Positions 35,919-48,549 of a stretch of DNA of 64,000 nucleotides are shown piece by piece. Under the pieces are notes generated by a model. That model was not told the DNA's origin and did not search any database. It was given only the letters and a program-made list of their open reading frames with translations. The position numbers and the translations under genes are program-made. This DNA comes from Craterostigma plantagineum (lineage: Eukaryota; Streptophyta; Magnoliopsida; Lamiales; Linderniaceae): positions 26,431 to 90,430 of the forward strand of contig JAPQWV010001405.1 in assembly GCA_027422505.1 (NCBI GenBank). Direction: 5' to 3'. Positions within the stretch are counted from its first letter, which is position 1; each line of letters begins with the position of its first letter.

Positions 35919-36431
35919 TATATATATATAACGAGAAAAAAATTGGAGAAAGAGGAAAAAAATTAAAAAAGAAAGAAGATTTAGTTCAAAAGTATTTGTA
36001 ATTTAATCCTAACACATTAATAATAATTTATTAAAATTATAATTAAAAATATAAAAACCTATATAAGTTATTTATATATATATATTATTTAATATAAAAA
36101 ATTAATATATTTAATTCTAGCGGGCCTGCCCGCCCGAGCTTGTCCGCCCCGGGCCTAAAATTACACAGCCCATCCCGCGGGCTGCGGGCATTTTTGCCAG
36201 CTCTAAGAGTGTGTAAGGATCAAATCGATTTGTAAAAAATCAATTGATTGGGTGAAGAAAACACCTCTTATAAAGGTGTTGGGTTTAAACTCACTTATGG
36301 CCCGTTCGAATTCCGGATTTTGATTTGAAATTCTTATTTCCCCCAAATCTTCCGTTTGCCAATCCAGCAGATTTGGATTTCGACTTCGTCCAAATCTGAT
36401 GTTAGATCGAAACGCTTGTTATTTGTCGGAT

Positions 36432-36650
36432 TTAAAATTTCAAACATCTAAGATGTGTCGTTTCGTTCCAAAGAACCTGAGTATAATGCAAGCATTCTCC
36501 GCCCACGCAAGAATTCGAACCGTAATCGTAACAAGACTTTTCCCCAGTCCGCATATTTACAGCTTCGGCGGCAGATAAAGAAAAGCCCCAACCCTCCGCT
36601 AGGTTTTCGCCATAAGGGCCCAATGGAATGCTCTAATTCGCAGCCTTCTT
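36432..36650 (-). pseudogene. PR-1/CAP domain fragment
   Basis: Minus-strand frame 36623-36432 encodes GPYGENLAEGWGFSLSAAEA, VNMRTGEKSCYDYGSN and CVGGECLHYTQVLWNETTHL. These are the two CAP signature segments of plant PR-1 secreted proteins (GENLA, and the HYTQVVW-type motif) with the conserved cysteines. There is no signal peptide, no start region and no C-terminal GNY(I/V)GQRPY segment, so only the middle third of a PR-1 gene remains. It lies 220 bp downstream of the neighbouring gene's stop, on the same strand, as an isolated fragment. Confidence 0.8.
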
Positions 36651-36824
36651 TGCGTTTTTAGCGTACTCCAAGAAATAGGATTTTCAACTTTGACCAAAAA
36701 TCAATATATTAGCGACCCAAAATTTAAGTCGAACAACCAAGATTTCAATGCAAACGTATGAGAGACGTGTTTCCTAACGTTGTCTGATAGCATATATTGA
36801 GTTTGTCTACAACGTTTATACGAT

Positions 36825-36847
36825 AGATAGATAGATAGATAGATAGA
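36825..36847. repeat. (GATA)n microsatellite
   Basis: Five to six GATA units just beyond the 3' end of the Gfo/Idh/MocA gene. Confidence 0.9.
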
Positions 36848-36872
36848 CATAGGATCGGAAGGGAGGTATTAA

Positions 36873-38841
36873 TCAAAACGTCTTTACTTGGACAGGAACG
36901 CCTCCTTTATTCCCAGATTCAAGCATTGCAGCTAATACAGCGACATCACGAGCACCTTCGATGTAAGAAAGGCGAGCTCAACTTCGAACCCGTTCTTTTT
37001 CTGCGACGGAATATAATGTCAAGAGAACATAATTTTATAATTCATTCGAAATGCTTCGTTTGAACAGAAACTTTTCAGGTATTCGTTAGAAATTTCAATA
37101 GAAGTACAGTACAACAAATCATCTTCGCCCAGAGGAATATATGTCAAACAAGAAAGCAGGGATGTCATAGCAGAAGCATCATTTTGACGGCTCTATTGTG
37201 TATAATATATAATGAGTTATTGACATCAAATATTTGATTCACTTCACAAATACTTGGACATGATAACAACTGGGCTTGCTTGCTACAAAAGTGATTTATG
37301 GATTTGAAGGGAAAATCGGTTCTCAATTGTCAGTGTTCTCGATTATATATTGTTGCTCCTAAAAAGAAGTGTACCTTAACTGAAATATCCGAAAGAAAAG
37401 TTTTGAGCTCCTCAGTCACACCACAAGACGGATAAAACAAACTTTCGCTTTCGCCATTAGCCATAAAAAGCACGACCTGCAAAGACTCCATCATATTTAT
37501 GCATATAAATTCAAATTATATATATAGTATAGGGCTAATTATATATATTAGAAGCAAAACCGCTCACAGTGTAGCCATGCTTTCCATCTTTACTACCTCG
37601 TTCAACTTGTAATGTCCCCTTAAGGCCAACAATTCGCCATAGAATCTGTGATTTGCAATGACTTCGTCAAAAGTTAATGTTTGAAATAAAAGTGAATTGG
37701 GAAATGTACCTTGGGAGATTTAGATGATACCACCATCACAAAGACGCCCGACCTCCCATTCTCAAGTTTACTTTCATGTTTCGACGAAAAGAGAGGGAAA
37801 AGAAAAAAAATATAAAAAGCCTATTCGATGTCGTAGAGTAAATTGGAAGAAAACTTTATAATATGAATCGTACATAGTCGAGGAGATATGATCAGGAGGA
37901 GGTAAAGCTGAATCAGTATGAGAAGTAATGGCTGACACGGTAGTAATCTCACATCCAACAAGCTTTTGTGCGTCCCAATTGAAAACAAACATAGTGAGAG
38001 ATCAATAGTTCTAAACTCAATATGTTGCGAGTAATAACGTGAAAACTATATAAAGACAAGGTCAACTTACCATTCTTAACCCGAGATGTAATGCACGACC
38101 ATATCTAAAATGAAACTGCCCTGCAAAATTGAATGACTACTTGTATCTATGTTTAGATGCCAATGCAGTAAAGTTGCTTACGCTTTTCGAAGACGATACA
38201 ATGCTTTAAAGGAGAAAAACAATAATCGAGAGAAGCAGCACCCACATCAAAGTTACGTCTCCAAGAACTCGAAAAGTATGTATGGATTGGAGCTGTTCAT
38301 CGACCCTTCGATAATGACATGAATATTGATCACATCTCCAATTTGAGCAATAAGCTTTCTTCCCTGTACTAACCGACAAACTCAAATGAAGAAATAACCG
38401 CATCAGAATAGAAAGGACAAGCATGACGATACCTCCACAAAGGAGGGTTCGAAACGGTAGTTTTCTGCAACAGCCCAGATTGGGGGAGCATTCATAGACT
38501 TGTAGCTTGATATTGCAGCTTCTAGCTCATTAAAAGCTGAACTTAGAAAACCCTCGTGAATCTCCGTGATTTGATCAGAACATAAAAAAGCATCTGCAAT
38601 ATATAAATATATGCATACATATCTATATATCGGCATCTAACTTACAAGACGCTGCTGGTTTCTCTTCAGAAGTGGAAATTGTGAGAAAGCACACAGACAC
38701 ACACAGATACACAAAAGACAAAATCATTCAATCAATAAATCAATCACCTTGCAACACATGCTTTCCACTCCTCAGCAACTTCAGTGACATATCCACCTAA
38801 AGTATATAAATATGCATCTCCACCATTATCAGACACACACG

Positions 38842-38905
<64 letters not shown>

Positions 38906-39282
38906 TTGCCTGAATCTGGCCGGCGAGAACAACGGCGACGCCGACGATGTCAGCATCTCGAATGATTTCGTCAAGCCCATTGTCTCCCCACTTACATTCT
39001 ACATCTGGGAAAAACTTTTTAGCAATCTCAACAGCTCCTTTAGCTGATTCCTACGAAAATTTCGACACGGCTTCAAGAAATCGCGATAAATCGAGGCGAA
39101 GTACTTATCAATTAAAAAATCAAATGCAAGGGACCAATAATGAAAAAGGTTCGCGAAGCATGCCTCGGTGCGGCTCCAAATTGCTCTGAGAATGAAAAGA
39201 TAGGAGATTTCTGCTAATCTTGGAATGTATTGAGTACGAACAAGATTCCAGCTCCAACAATGGCTATGCAGGGTAGTCTCAT
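36873..39282 (-). CDS. Gfo/Idh/MocA-family oxidoreductase (plant type)
   Basis: Twelve exons (descending): 39282-39164, 39050-38910, 38796-38748, 38663-38646, 38536-38433, 38363-38246, 38120-38071, 37962-37874, 37770-37710, 37645-37568, 37476-37381, 37000-36873. The N-terminal Rossmann fold starts RLPCIAIVGAG (NAD(P) loop), then DIVGVAVVLAGQIQ and GKHVLQEKPAA (the EKP motif with the catalytic Lys of the family). The C-terminal sheet domain has WAVAENYRFEPSF, IIEGSMNSSNPY, GCEITTVSAITSHTD and SYIEGARDVAVLAAMLESG. Substrate is unknown; relatives oxidise or reduce sugars, inositols or bilins. Frame corrections are needed at about 39242, 38278 (a repeated ATAC), 38077 and 36975. Exon 4 is only 18 nt. 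Introns 1 and 2 begin GC rather than GT. Confidence 0.85.
38845..38900. repeat. (GA)n microsatellite in intron 2
   Basis: About 27 GA units in the intron directly after the second GC donor of the Gfo/Idh/MocA gene. Confidence 0.95.
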
Positions 39283-39484
39283 TCTGATCTGAGAGCGAGT
39301 ATTCGTTGGTAGAAATGAAACGCTTTGGATTGGATCATGGAAAATATGGGTGTAATTGAAGTTGGTAATTACTATAGGGACTCAATTGCAATCTTATATG
39401 TGTTTTGGTAGATTGTCACTGTATTAATATTGAACCCTAATCGAAACACCGACAATAAATTGCTCCTAAGAAGAAACTCCAGAG

Positions 39485-39915
39485 TAGGGGTGTAAACGAG
39501 CCGAGCTGCTCGCGAGCTGCTCGCGAACAGTTCGGTCAAAGCTTGACTCGAGCTTGGTCAAAATCGAGCTCGAGCCGAGCTCGAGCTGGCTTGTTAATAA
39601 TCGAGCCGAGCTTCGAGCCTATCATATCTGGGCTCGAGACTCGTCGAGCTCTTATCGAGCGATATTTTTAATTTTTAATATATTAAAAATTTAATATTTT
39701 ATATTAAAATACGTATTTTATTTAATAATATATATCGAACTCGAGCTCGAGCCCGAGTTCGAGCTCAAATACCCCGGCTTATCGAGCTTATCGAGCCGAG
39801 CCGAGCTTTCAGTATTTAACCGAGCCGAGCTCGAGCCGAGAGCCCAATAAAGCTTAATCGAGCCGAGCTCGAGCTGGGCCATGTTCGGGCTCGGCTCGGC
39901 TCGTTTTCACCCCTA
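39485..39915. mobile_element. 431-bp hAT-type MITE
   Basis: Ends are TAGGGGTGTAAACGAGCCGA and, on the other strand, TAGGGGTGAAAACGAGCCGA. The 8-bp flank CTCCAGAG is identical on both sides (39477-39484, 39916-39923). Both arms are built of GAGCTCGAGC-like words. It lies 200 bp upstream of the start of the Gfo/Idh/MocA gene. Confidence 0.93.
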
Positions 39916-40041
39916 CTCCAGAGGAGACATCTGCGTTGTTTGGTGTTAAAATTTCTCATTTCCATCAAGTTTCGTAAACTTTTTCTTTGTGACAATAAAC
40001 TGTATATTTTTTTAAGTGGCAATAAATTTCGAATTTGCTTA

Positions 40042-40372
40042 TTGTGACGCAATTGTATATTTTTTTAAGTGGACTCTGGTGAGTTAATTGTGGTTGTAAT
40101 GGACCAAGTAAGGGACCCAAAGGGTTTATACCTAGTCCAGGATATAAATACCTTAAACCCTACACAAACCCTATACTTTATTAAATTAAGTCAGTTTAGA
40201 ATATTCTTTGAGAAAAGCGCCGCACAGTATTCTCCATCAAGTTCTTTTAGGTCGGTCAGAGCCCATCAACGCACTAAACACACATTAAGATAAAACTCAT
40301 GCAAATGTCATTTTGATTCCTCCATTGTGATCGTTGAGGTTTCCGGTAACCTACAAGTGGTATCAGAGCATA
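40042..40372 (+). mobile_element. Copia-type LTR with Met-tRNA primer site, truncated element
   Basis: The LTR is taken from TGTGACGCAATTG at 40042 to CTACA at 40358. It holds a TATA box (GATATAAATACC, 40141-40152). The primer site TGGTATCAGAGC at 40361-40372 is the complement of the 3' end of initiator Met tRNA. A leader of about 170 bp follows and is cut by the hAT copy at 40547. No gag is left. The 5' limit is tentative. Confidence 0.65.
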
Positions 40373-40546
40373 AGCGTGAACGATTGGAGTTTTTTGGATT
40401 TCGCAAGCTTGTTTCACATTTTTGCAAGTTATTTTGTGGTGTGCGCCTATTAGTTTGTTCTTCGTCATTTTCAAGTGATTATACCCTATTTTCCTTTTTT
40501 GCGTTAGGATAAATTTTTGAAAAAGAAGGAAAGAAAAAAGATTGCG

Positions 40547-40652
40547 TAGAGCTGTCAAACGAACCGGCAGGGCGTGCCGACCCGTTACCCACTAATTGGG
40601 GGGGGGGGGGTAAGCCCGCCTTCTGGCTTAGCCCGCCAGAATATATATATAT

Positions 40653-40685
<33 letters not shown>

Positions 40686-40880
40686 AATTTTAAAAAAAAG
40701 AGGAAAAAAATAAAAAGAAGATTTTTAGTTCGAAAGTATTTGCAATTTAATCCTAATTCGTTAGTAATAAATTATTTAGTTTATTCTCTATTCCACTTAA
40801 ATTATAATTGAAAATATAAAATCCTATATAAGTTATTTATACATATATTATTTAATTTAAAAAATTAGTATCTGTAAATA
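40547..40880. mobile_element. Truncated second copy of the 35038 hAT family
   Basis: It starts TAGAGCTGTCAAACG and follows the element at 35038-36205 through the GGGTAAGCCCGCC block, the TA/GA microsatellite and the AT-rich core (TTAATCCTAA, CTATATAAGTTATTTATA). The GC-rich right end is missing; AAT repeats and the LTR element at 40978 follow instead. It lacks the Cassandra-like and foldback inserts. Confidence 0.75.
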
Positions 40881-40977
40881 ATAGTAATAATAATTAATAA
40901 TAACAATAGGTAATAAATATTAATAATAACAATAAATAATAGTAATAAAATATAAAAATGAAAATAATAATAATAAT

Positions 40978-41712
40978 TGATGCGGTTGAAAAGATCTACT
41001 GTCGTGGGCAACGAGCTGCCCTCTTCCTCTTTCCGCCTGAACTTCGCCGTGAACTCGGACTTGTCAGCTGTTGAAACAGGGTTAGGAGTGGGGGTCGTTT
41101 TCCCTCTTGCCTTGGTCAAGAGGGTGGTTTCCGTATTATAGGTGTAAAGTAGTGAAAAACGACGATGTAAAGTGATGTAATGTGGTGTAAAGTGCTTTAG
41201 TGACCAGTGAAAATGGTATAGTAACGGTAGAGATCGATAAGTTAGTTGCGTACCTTAGGAGTGTCTCGTGGTATTTATAACGTACCTAGCTCTAGTTTCG
41301 CCCACGTTCCGTGTTGTTCGGACTCGAGCTTGCCCCAGCCTACTCATCTTCCCACGATCCCACGTTCTTTGGGTCGCATGCGCGGTGGAGATCGTGTGTT
41401 ACCACGACCCTTACTTCTTCCTGAGGGGCTCGAGGGCAGCGTGGTTCCTGTCTCATAAGGTGTACTTTCCCTGCCTTTGCCCGAGGGGCATCTGCCTCTG
41501 CCCGAGGGCATATTTTCCTCGAGGGCGTGCCTCCTGTCTCCTAGGGTGTACTTTCCCTGCCTCTGCCCGAGGGGAATATTTTTCTCCCTCGGCCGAGGGG
41601 GTATGCTTAGAGAACTCATCTATCTCTCGCAGGGCTTTCCGCCTTATTCCGTTTTGGTCATTTAACGGTCTCTGAGTGCTTCGTCTGGACCCGGTGAAAT
41701 CCGGGGGTAACA
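40978..41712 (-). repeat. 3' LTR of the outer element
   Basis: 735 bp, starts TGATGCGG and ends GGTAACA. On the minus strand it has a TATA-like TTATAAATACC at about 41270-41280. Short GCCCGAGGGG words repeat at 41480-41600. Confidence 0.88.
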
Positions 41713-42091
41713 ACAGTCCTCCTCTTAAATAGTCCAAAAGAGTGTAGTGAATTTTGAACGTAAAAGTGGTGACGAAACGCTCAGAGGTGTTTGTTGTTGT
41801 TTGTCGCACGTAAAGGTTCGCTGGGGCAGAGGGGATAAACGTCGTGGCAAAATGCTATCGGGCCAGTAATAAAATGTCAGGGTATGTATAGAAAGATATA
41901 AACCGAGGGCTTACCGTGGGACATTAGCGCCTCATCCGAGGGTTTTGTCTTCTTTCCTTGCTTTGTCCGCGAGCATGCCTCGTCCGAGGGCGTTTTCTCA
42001 TTCCTTGCTCTGTCCGCGAGCCTTCCTAATCCGAGGACTTTGTCTTCATTCCTTGCTCTGTCCGCGAGCATGCCTCGTCCGAGGGCTTTTT

Positions 42092-42355
42092 CTGCCTCTC
42101 AAAGAGGGATTTTCTGCCACACAGGGAGGGATTTTCTGCCTCTTAGAGAGGGATTTCTGACTCAGGGGGATGGATCTTCTACCTCTTAGAGAGGGATTTT
42201 CTACCTCTTAGAGATGGATTTCTACCTCACGGGGAGGGATTTTCTGTCCCTTAGAGAGGGATTTTCTGCCTCTTAGAGAGGGCTGTTACTGCCTCACAAG
42301 GAGGGATTTCTACCTCTTAGAGAGGGATTTCTGCCTCTTAGAGAGGGATTTCTCT
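42092..42355. repeat. Minisatellite of about 26-bp units
   Basis: About ten copies of TAGAGAGGGATTTCTGCCTC and variants (ACGGGGAGGGATTTTCT). A smaller cluster of the same word recurs at 42725-42840. It is in the interior of the outer LTR element near its 3' end. Confidence 0.9.
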
Positions 42356-43556
42356 TCCTTGGCCAAGGTCTTCGATCTTGTTTATTGGGCGAAGTTTTTG
42401 ATCGGCGCTTTCATTTTGCAAATGCGCGAGTTCTCGGGGTATATAGTCTATTAGGAGAACCTCAGGGCATCGTCCTTTTCCTCGGAAATGATCTGCAAAG
42501 GAAAATAACAATTTTCGAAATACCATGATGGAATCAGGGGTACCTCTCATCTTGCAGGAGCGACTTTGACTTGGTGAGTTTTGATTGGAGTTCCTTGGCA
42601 CCAGCGAAATCTGGTTTCTCGAAGTCGATAGCTTTGTCATCGACCATGTCGGATACCTTCGTGCGTATCGGGCCTTGTCGAAGGGTTTGATGGTGGTCGC
42701 CTCGGGTCTGGGACTTCGGCCTCACGCGGAGGGACTTTCTGCCCCTTAATGAGGGATTTCTGCCCCTTAGATAGGTATTTTCAGCCTCATGGGGAGGGAT
42801 CCTCAGCCTCTTTAAAGGCCTTCCCCCCATGGGGAGGGCTTTATGCCTATGGAGAATATCGCAACACGTAATAGATATTGTGTACCTTTTGTCCGATAGC
42901 TTTTTCTGTCTCTTGTTTCATCGTGAATCGCTTTTTGAGGCCTCCCTCATGGAATTAATTTAGTTGATTGCATCCATGACTCCGTTTTCTTCTCTTTCCC
43001 GAGGTTTGTGTTTCTGGAGAAATACCGAGGAGCCGAGTCCTATTGTATATCTTTTTCAGAAATTTCCCTATGTCATGCGGAGCTTCATCAGATATATCTT
43101 GCTCTTGCCTCCTAGCTCATTCGGGCCTTACTTGGTCTAATCAAGTTCTGCCCTTGCTTCATGAGTCTTCCTAATGAGCCCACCTCTGAATCAGGCCTTA
43201 ATGGGCTCTGGCTTTCCCTCCAAAAATTGTAGGGTTGAAGTGGCGATCTATCAAGCGCCTGATCAGAGGTAGCTTCGACGGCCATGATAATTTTAAGCTG
43301 GCCTATAAATACTCCAATGGTCTTGGCAACCTTCTTTATAACCCTAGCCGCCGTCTCTTCATTTGGCCAATCCCTTTCCTCCTAAGGCAAAATTCTGCGT
43401 GCAATCTGTCGAGAAGCGTTGCATTATTTGCTCGGGTCCAGGCGCCTCCCCGATTATCGTACTTGTAAGTTCTCGTCCCTAATCTTGTCCCAAGTAATGT
43501 CTGCGTCATCTGTAGCTTCGATTCCTAGCACCTCGCAAGATTCATCCCACTCCGGG

Positions 43557-44265
43557 TGTTATCCTCGGATTTAACGGATAAAATATTCGAGTCTAATCGA
43601 AATGGGGCGGGAAACATTCCCCGCAGAAAACACCTCTCGAGGCGATATCCCGCGGAAAAACACCACCCGAGTTAGCCGAAGAAACTCCACCCGAGGGGTG
43701 ATGCCTCACTCAAGCAATTTCCCGAGGACACCACTTAGCCACTAACCCACTAACATTCCCCTACACATAACTAACCCCACATGGCTTACCCACTACCACC
43801 ATGCTTGGGGCCAAGTATATGGGAGATTACCACCAGGGGGTCTCACCTATAAATACACGATGGCTCATTCTCAAGCGGGTACGTTCTTCTCATCCCAACG
43901 ACTCGTTTTCTTTTACACCATATTACTACAATGCATCTCACTCTCTCGGACGACTCACTTCGCCTATACACTTGACCCTTACAACACGTATCGAAGGATT
44001 CAAGAAATCACTATGTCATAGCGGAACGTCTCGTCGATTTCATCTTATTACTGCTTTCGTTTACTTTCTTTTACGCCTTAACGTCGACGAACGATTATCT
44101 GACTTGAGCGTCGGAGGGGCGTCGTCGAAACGGCGCCCTTTAGGTCGTCTTTTTCGTGGTATTTCAGGAACCCGTCGAAGACGAAGACGGCGAGCTCGAA
44201 ATGACGACGGACCGACAACTTCCAGCGCACAATTGATGTTAGGGCCGATTTTTCGGTCCGCATAA
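43557..44265 (+). repeat. 5' LTR of the inner element
   Basis: 709 bp. A TATA box (CTATAAATACACG) is at about 43847-43860. The last bases are AA where the 3' LTR keeps CA. Confidence 0.9.
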
Positions 44266-44286
44266 ATTGGCGCTGTCTGTGGGAAT
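44266..44286 (+). other. Primer-binding site of the inner element
   Basis: ATTGGCGCTGTCTGTGGGAA directly after the LTR, the TGGCGCC-type site common in plant gypsy elements. Confidence 0.8.
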
Positions 44287-47200
44287 CAGATAAAATAAAT
44301 AACGGTGCACTGATCGTGAGTCGGTAGCTGTTTCGAGTCCGTCACCATCTACCCCACCTACCCATTGCAAACTTGATATCAGAAAAGCCGCTCGCCTCGC
44401 AGCCGTGAGCGGACAGCCCCCACGCCATTATTGGCTGCCTCGAGGGCGAGCCGCCCACTGACGAGGCTCAAATCACCTGTTTTTTTCGAACAGACCAACG
44501 TCGCCCTTGGGAACGGCATTGAACGAGCCATTGCAAAACAGCAATTGCGAACCTGTCGCACCGCCCAAATCTGAAGTCATTCGAACACCTCGGCTTATTA
44601 GCAAACCATCCCGACGATTGAGCAATCGGCGAAACAGCACCAGCAGCACGCATGCCGTCACCGGTGGCACCACGGTATCAAGTTTGGCAGCTGTTCTGCC
44701 ATCAATGCGAGCACAACCCCAGACCAGCCGCTGACATCTTTGAAATTGGCCGCAGTCAACCTAAAACCGACCTGAGCAATGTTGTCGCAGCCCGCCGTGC
44801 TCGCAATCAAGCCTCCCTTCAGACTCTTCGGGGTGTCACCGGCATCTGCGAGCACAGCCACGGACAGTTGCCCTCGAGCCGTAAATCCGGGCGCAAGCGT
44901 GCATGGCCACTGGTGAAATCCATCCCCTATCAGACCCGTTTGATGGTCCTCTGACCAAGGGGATACCGTGCCTTCCATGAACCGACCATCACGATTGCCG
45001 GCGATGGACAAAGCCGCGTCACCAACAACAAATAATCACCATATGACGTTGCGAGTTTCAGGCTGATCGACGTATATCTCTGAAATCAGGGATACCCGCG
45101 ATGTATCTTGCATATTGTTCCTTCGCCTCCATAGCCGACCCTCGCCGCAGCCAAGCCGAGCCAGCGCTGAATTGGACCGAGAGGGTGCGAAGGAAAAATT
45201 CACAATCTCGCGACTTAGTCTCTCGATCATCGGACGCCTTGTACTTCCACGAGGGCAACAACAGCCACGTCTGATATTACCGATGGCCGATCGAATAGCA
45301 AAAGTCGGTCTGTAAGTTTTTCAAAGTTTTGGGGTTCGTGGGTTAATATCTTAAACAGATGGGTTGATTATGTTATTTTACTTGGGAGCGTACATGATGA
45401 AATCTGAAAATATGGGGTCATTTTGCAAATTATGAAAATGTTGCAGCTGTTAGAGTAATTTCCTTAGGGGTTTATATTGGGCCGGTGGAATATATTAGGG
45501 TCGAGCTGTTTTGAAACCTTTTGGGTTTGCTGAAAACCTATTTTTTGGGCCAATTTGTGAATGCTCGAAACTATTTTAGTAGGCCTTCTATAATGAGTTT
45601 TATCAGGCTGTTGAATTAATGGCCCATTGCATAAATATAACTTAGCTCCAAAATCCGACTGTGTTTGCTACGTTTCGACCTCCTAGTTTGAGAAGCTGCT
45701 GTGGCTAATATTTGGCTACGCTAATCATGTGCTTTTCATTGGAGTACTACGAAATTTTGAAAGTTGTTTAGGCATATGTTATTTCTCGACCGAATAATAT
45801 CGACATGTACGGACTTAGTTGCATATTCACCGCTTCCTTGAGCTATTTGAGTGCAAGAATTTCCGAGCGCTTGCGGGCCCACGGGAATATTATTAGAAGG
45901 TCTCGTCTATGTCGCCAAGATGAAAAGTTGCTGCTTTCGAGATAATTTATTCGGGGCAGCGCAAGCTTGCGCCTGCCGTGCATCATAGGAGACGGCATAA
46001 CCGAGAGAAACAACAGATTGGATAGTACACCCTGGGGCTGCTACTCGACACAATATTCCATAGCAGGCCGACCCCTATCGCTGCGGAAACAGCCTTCAAA
46101 TCTGCCCAAGAGATCAATCAAAAACGCTCAAAGAAATGAGTCATGCTCGCCATCGACAACAGCAGCCCCCACAAAGCAGAAATCTGCTCAAATATGCAAG
46201 GTCGTACGCCCGCGCTTCAACCCTTGGTTTTCCCCGCATAGCCTAGCTGATGGATCCGAAGGCGCCATCTGCCCTCTGCTCACAGAGGCCATCCCACGTG
46301 GTTAGGAATTTTCGTAGTCACCGCCCTTGAAGGTCAAAAGCCTACCGGTGCCGAAGAAACTTAACACGAGGCGTCACGCAAATAAAACGTGTCGACTCGA
46401 CTCAAAACGGGAGGTACCCCTTATTTTATATGATATTTCAATTTTACCTTCCTTCGCAGATCATTTCCGGGTAAATTGACAGTGCCTCGTACAAAAAATA
46501 AAATCGCACAAGACTCGAAATTTACTACTCGAGGGAACGCGAAACCCCCGCAACGCCCCCGGTTATGAGGACGACCATCGAGCTCCATTCTCTGTTCTTC
46601 TACGAGTTCTCCCCGACTGAAGGTCACGTTCGCGACTCGGTTTTATCATAAACATGTTCTTGCACTTTCAAAGACCTGACCTGCTCGGGCCCTTAAACCC
46701 AACCTTCTAATACTCGAGAATTCAAGCTATATATGCCGAGGACTCGCCTATTTTCAAATGAAAGCGCCGATAAAAAACGTCGCCTGATAAGATCGAAGAC
46801 CTTGGCCAACGTGCCACATCTATTTAAGCTAGAGGCAAAGAAGACCCCTCGGGACTACTCCCCTCGTAATACTATTTGCGCACACTGAATTTCCGCTACG
46901 AGAGGCTGAGACATTCCCCCCTGAGAGGAGAGGAGATTTTGCGACACTGTTATCCCTCTGCGCGTGGCAGCGCCACCTCTATTTAAGCTAGAGGCAAAGA
47001 AGACCCATCGGGACTACTCCCCTCGGGTAATAATATTTTGCACACATTGAATTCCCTCTACGAGAGGCTGAGACATTCCCCCCTGAGGGAGAGAGGAGAT
47101 TTGCGCACACTGTTATCCCCCTACGCAAGGCAGCGCCACCTCTATTTAAACTAGAGGCAAAGAAAAAATGTCTCCAAGCGCCGAGGCTCTCCTTGGACTC

Positions 47201-47552
47201 GGGGGGGATGCCCCCGACCCGAGGCAAGAGACCTCACGTTCATTACGCCATCGCGATGCCCGAAGCGCTTGGCAAGGACAAGAACAATGGAGTTCGAGCG
47301 AACAAATGACAATATAGAGGTAACTAAAATCCTTTATTTATAACAGTCATGATTCAAAGGTCATGGCAGGTAAAATAGAAAAACGGAAAGCAAAGACAAA
47401 AGTCACAACCTGAATGACAAGCCAAAACAGTATTACTCGAGCCCGCGCTCGAGGAACCTTCGTGAGCTAAGCACTCCATTTCTCAATACTCGAATATTTT
47501 ACTACGTCCAAAATTCACTACACTCTTTTGGACTATTTGTGAGAGGGACTAT
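44287..47552 (+). other. Interior of the inner element, no recognised gene
   Basis: Short frames on both strands, none longer than about 120 codons or with a known motif. GC-rich to about 46300. 46850-47160 contains two diverged copies of a block with GAGAGGCTGAGACATTCCCC. Confidence 0.6.
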
Positions 47553-48267
47553 TGTTATCCTCGGATTTAACGGATAAGATATTCGAGTCTAATCGAAATG
47601 GGGCCGGAAACATTCCCCGCGGAAAGCACCTCTCGAGGCGATATCCCGCGGAAAAACACCACCCGAGTTAGCCGAAGAAACTCCACCCGAGGGGTGATGC
47701 CTCACTCGAGCAATTTCCCGAGGACCACTTAGCCACTAACCCACTAACATTTCCCTACACATAACTAACCCCCACTAACCCCGCATGGCTTACCCACTAC
47801 CACCATGCTTGGGACCAAGTATATGGGAGGTTACCACCACGGGGTCTCACCTATATATACACGACGGCTCATTCTCAAGCGGGTCGTTCTTCTCATCCCA
47901 ACAACTCTTTTTCTTTTACACCATATTATTACAATGCATCTCACTCTCTCGGACGACTCACTTCGCCTATACACTCGACCCTTACAACACGTCTCGAAGG
48001 ATTCAAGAAATCACTATGTCATAGCGGAACGTCTCGTCGATTTCATCTATTACTGCTTTCGTTTATTTTCTTTTACGCCTTAACGTCGACGAACGATTAT
48101 CTGACTTGAGAGTCGGAGGGGCGTCGCCGAAACGGCACCCTTTAGCTCGTCTTTTTCGTGGTATTTCAGGAACCCGTCGAAGACGAAGACGGCGAGCTTG
48201 AAATGGCGACGGAGCGACAACTTCCAGCGCACCATTTATGCTAGGCCCGATTTTTCCGTCCGCATCA
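47553..48267 (+). repeat. 3' LTR of the inner element
   Basis: 715 bp, matching 43557-44265 nearly base for base, which suggests a fairly young insertion. Confidence 0.9.
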
Positions 48268-48549
48268 CCGGGAATGATTTTGGTAACGTCTTTGAGGAGG
48301 CGATCGGGGTATCCCCTTTATCCGCTACTCGGGACGATCGCCGCACCGATCCATCCCGCATAAGTCCTCCTGATTCTTCCATTTCTCCTATCCGTAGCTC
48401 ATTTGATAGTGGTAAGGCCTTACAGCGTCGCGGTCTCAGAATGGGTTGCTCAGACCGAGCGTTCTTGTGCGGTTTCGGGCGCACCGTGGCATCAGGTATA
48501 GATTTCTACCCTCCAGGCCTCCAGGGTTCCCGCCCTTCGAGCGAAGGCG

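Larger units (their letters stand above)
35038..36205. mobile_element. 1.17-kb non-autonomous hAT element with nested inserts
   Basis: Ends are TAGAGCTGTCAAACGGGC and, on the other strand, TAGAGCTGGCAAAAATGCCC. The 8-bp flank AGAGTGTG is identical at 35030-35037 and 36206-36213. Subterminal zones are rich in GCGGG/CCCGC. It contains a Cassandra-like LTR (about 35094-35480), a TA microsatellite and a foldback element; without these it would be about 0.4 kb. A second, truncated copy of this family lies at 40547-40880. Confidence 0.9.
43557..48267 (+). mobile_element. Non-autonomous LTR retrotransposon (inner), plus strand
   Basis: LTRs lie at 43557-44265 and 47553-48267 (TGTTATCCTCGG...TCCGCATCA). 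The target duplication CCGGG is perfect (43552-43556, 48268-48272). The primer site ATTGGCGCTGTCTGTGGGAA follows the 5' LTR at 44266; the purine tract GTGAGAGGGACT precedes the 3' LTR. The 3.3-kb interior gives only short frames that I cannot match to gag or pol. The element interrupts the outer one in the opposite orientation. Confidence 0.9.

Noticed and set aside
38744..39047. Frames with Ser-Leu or Arg-Glu repeats
   Set aside because: Translation of the (GA)n microsatellite in an intron.
41246..41675. Frames of 70-135 codons in the outer LTR
   Set aside because: They recur in both LTR copies, come from GCCCGAGGG repeats and have no known motif.
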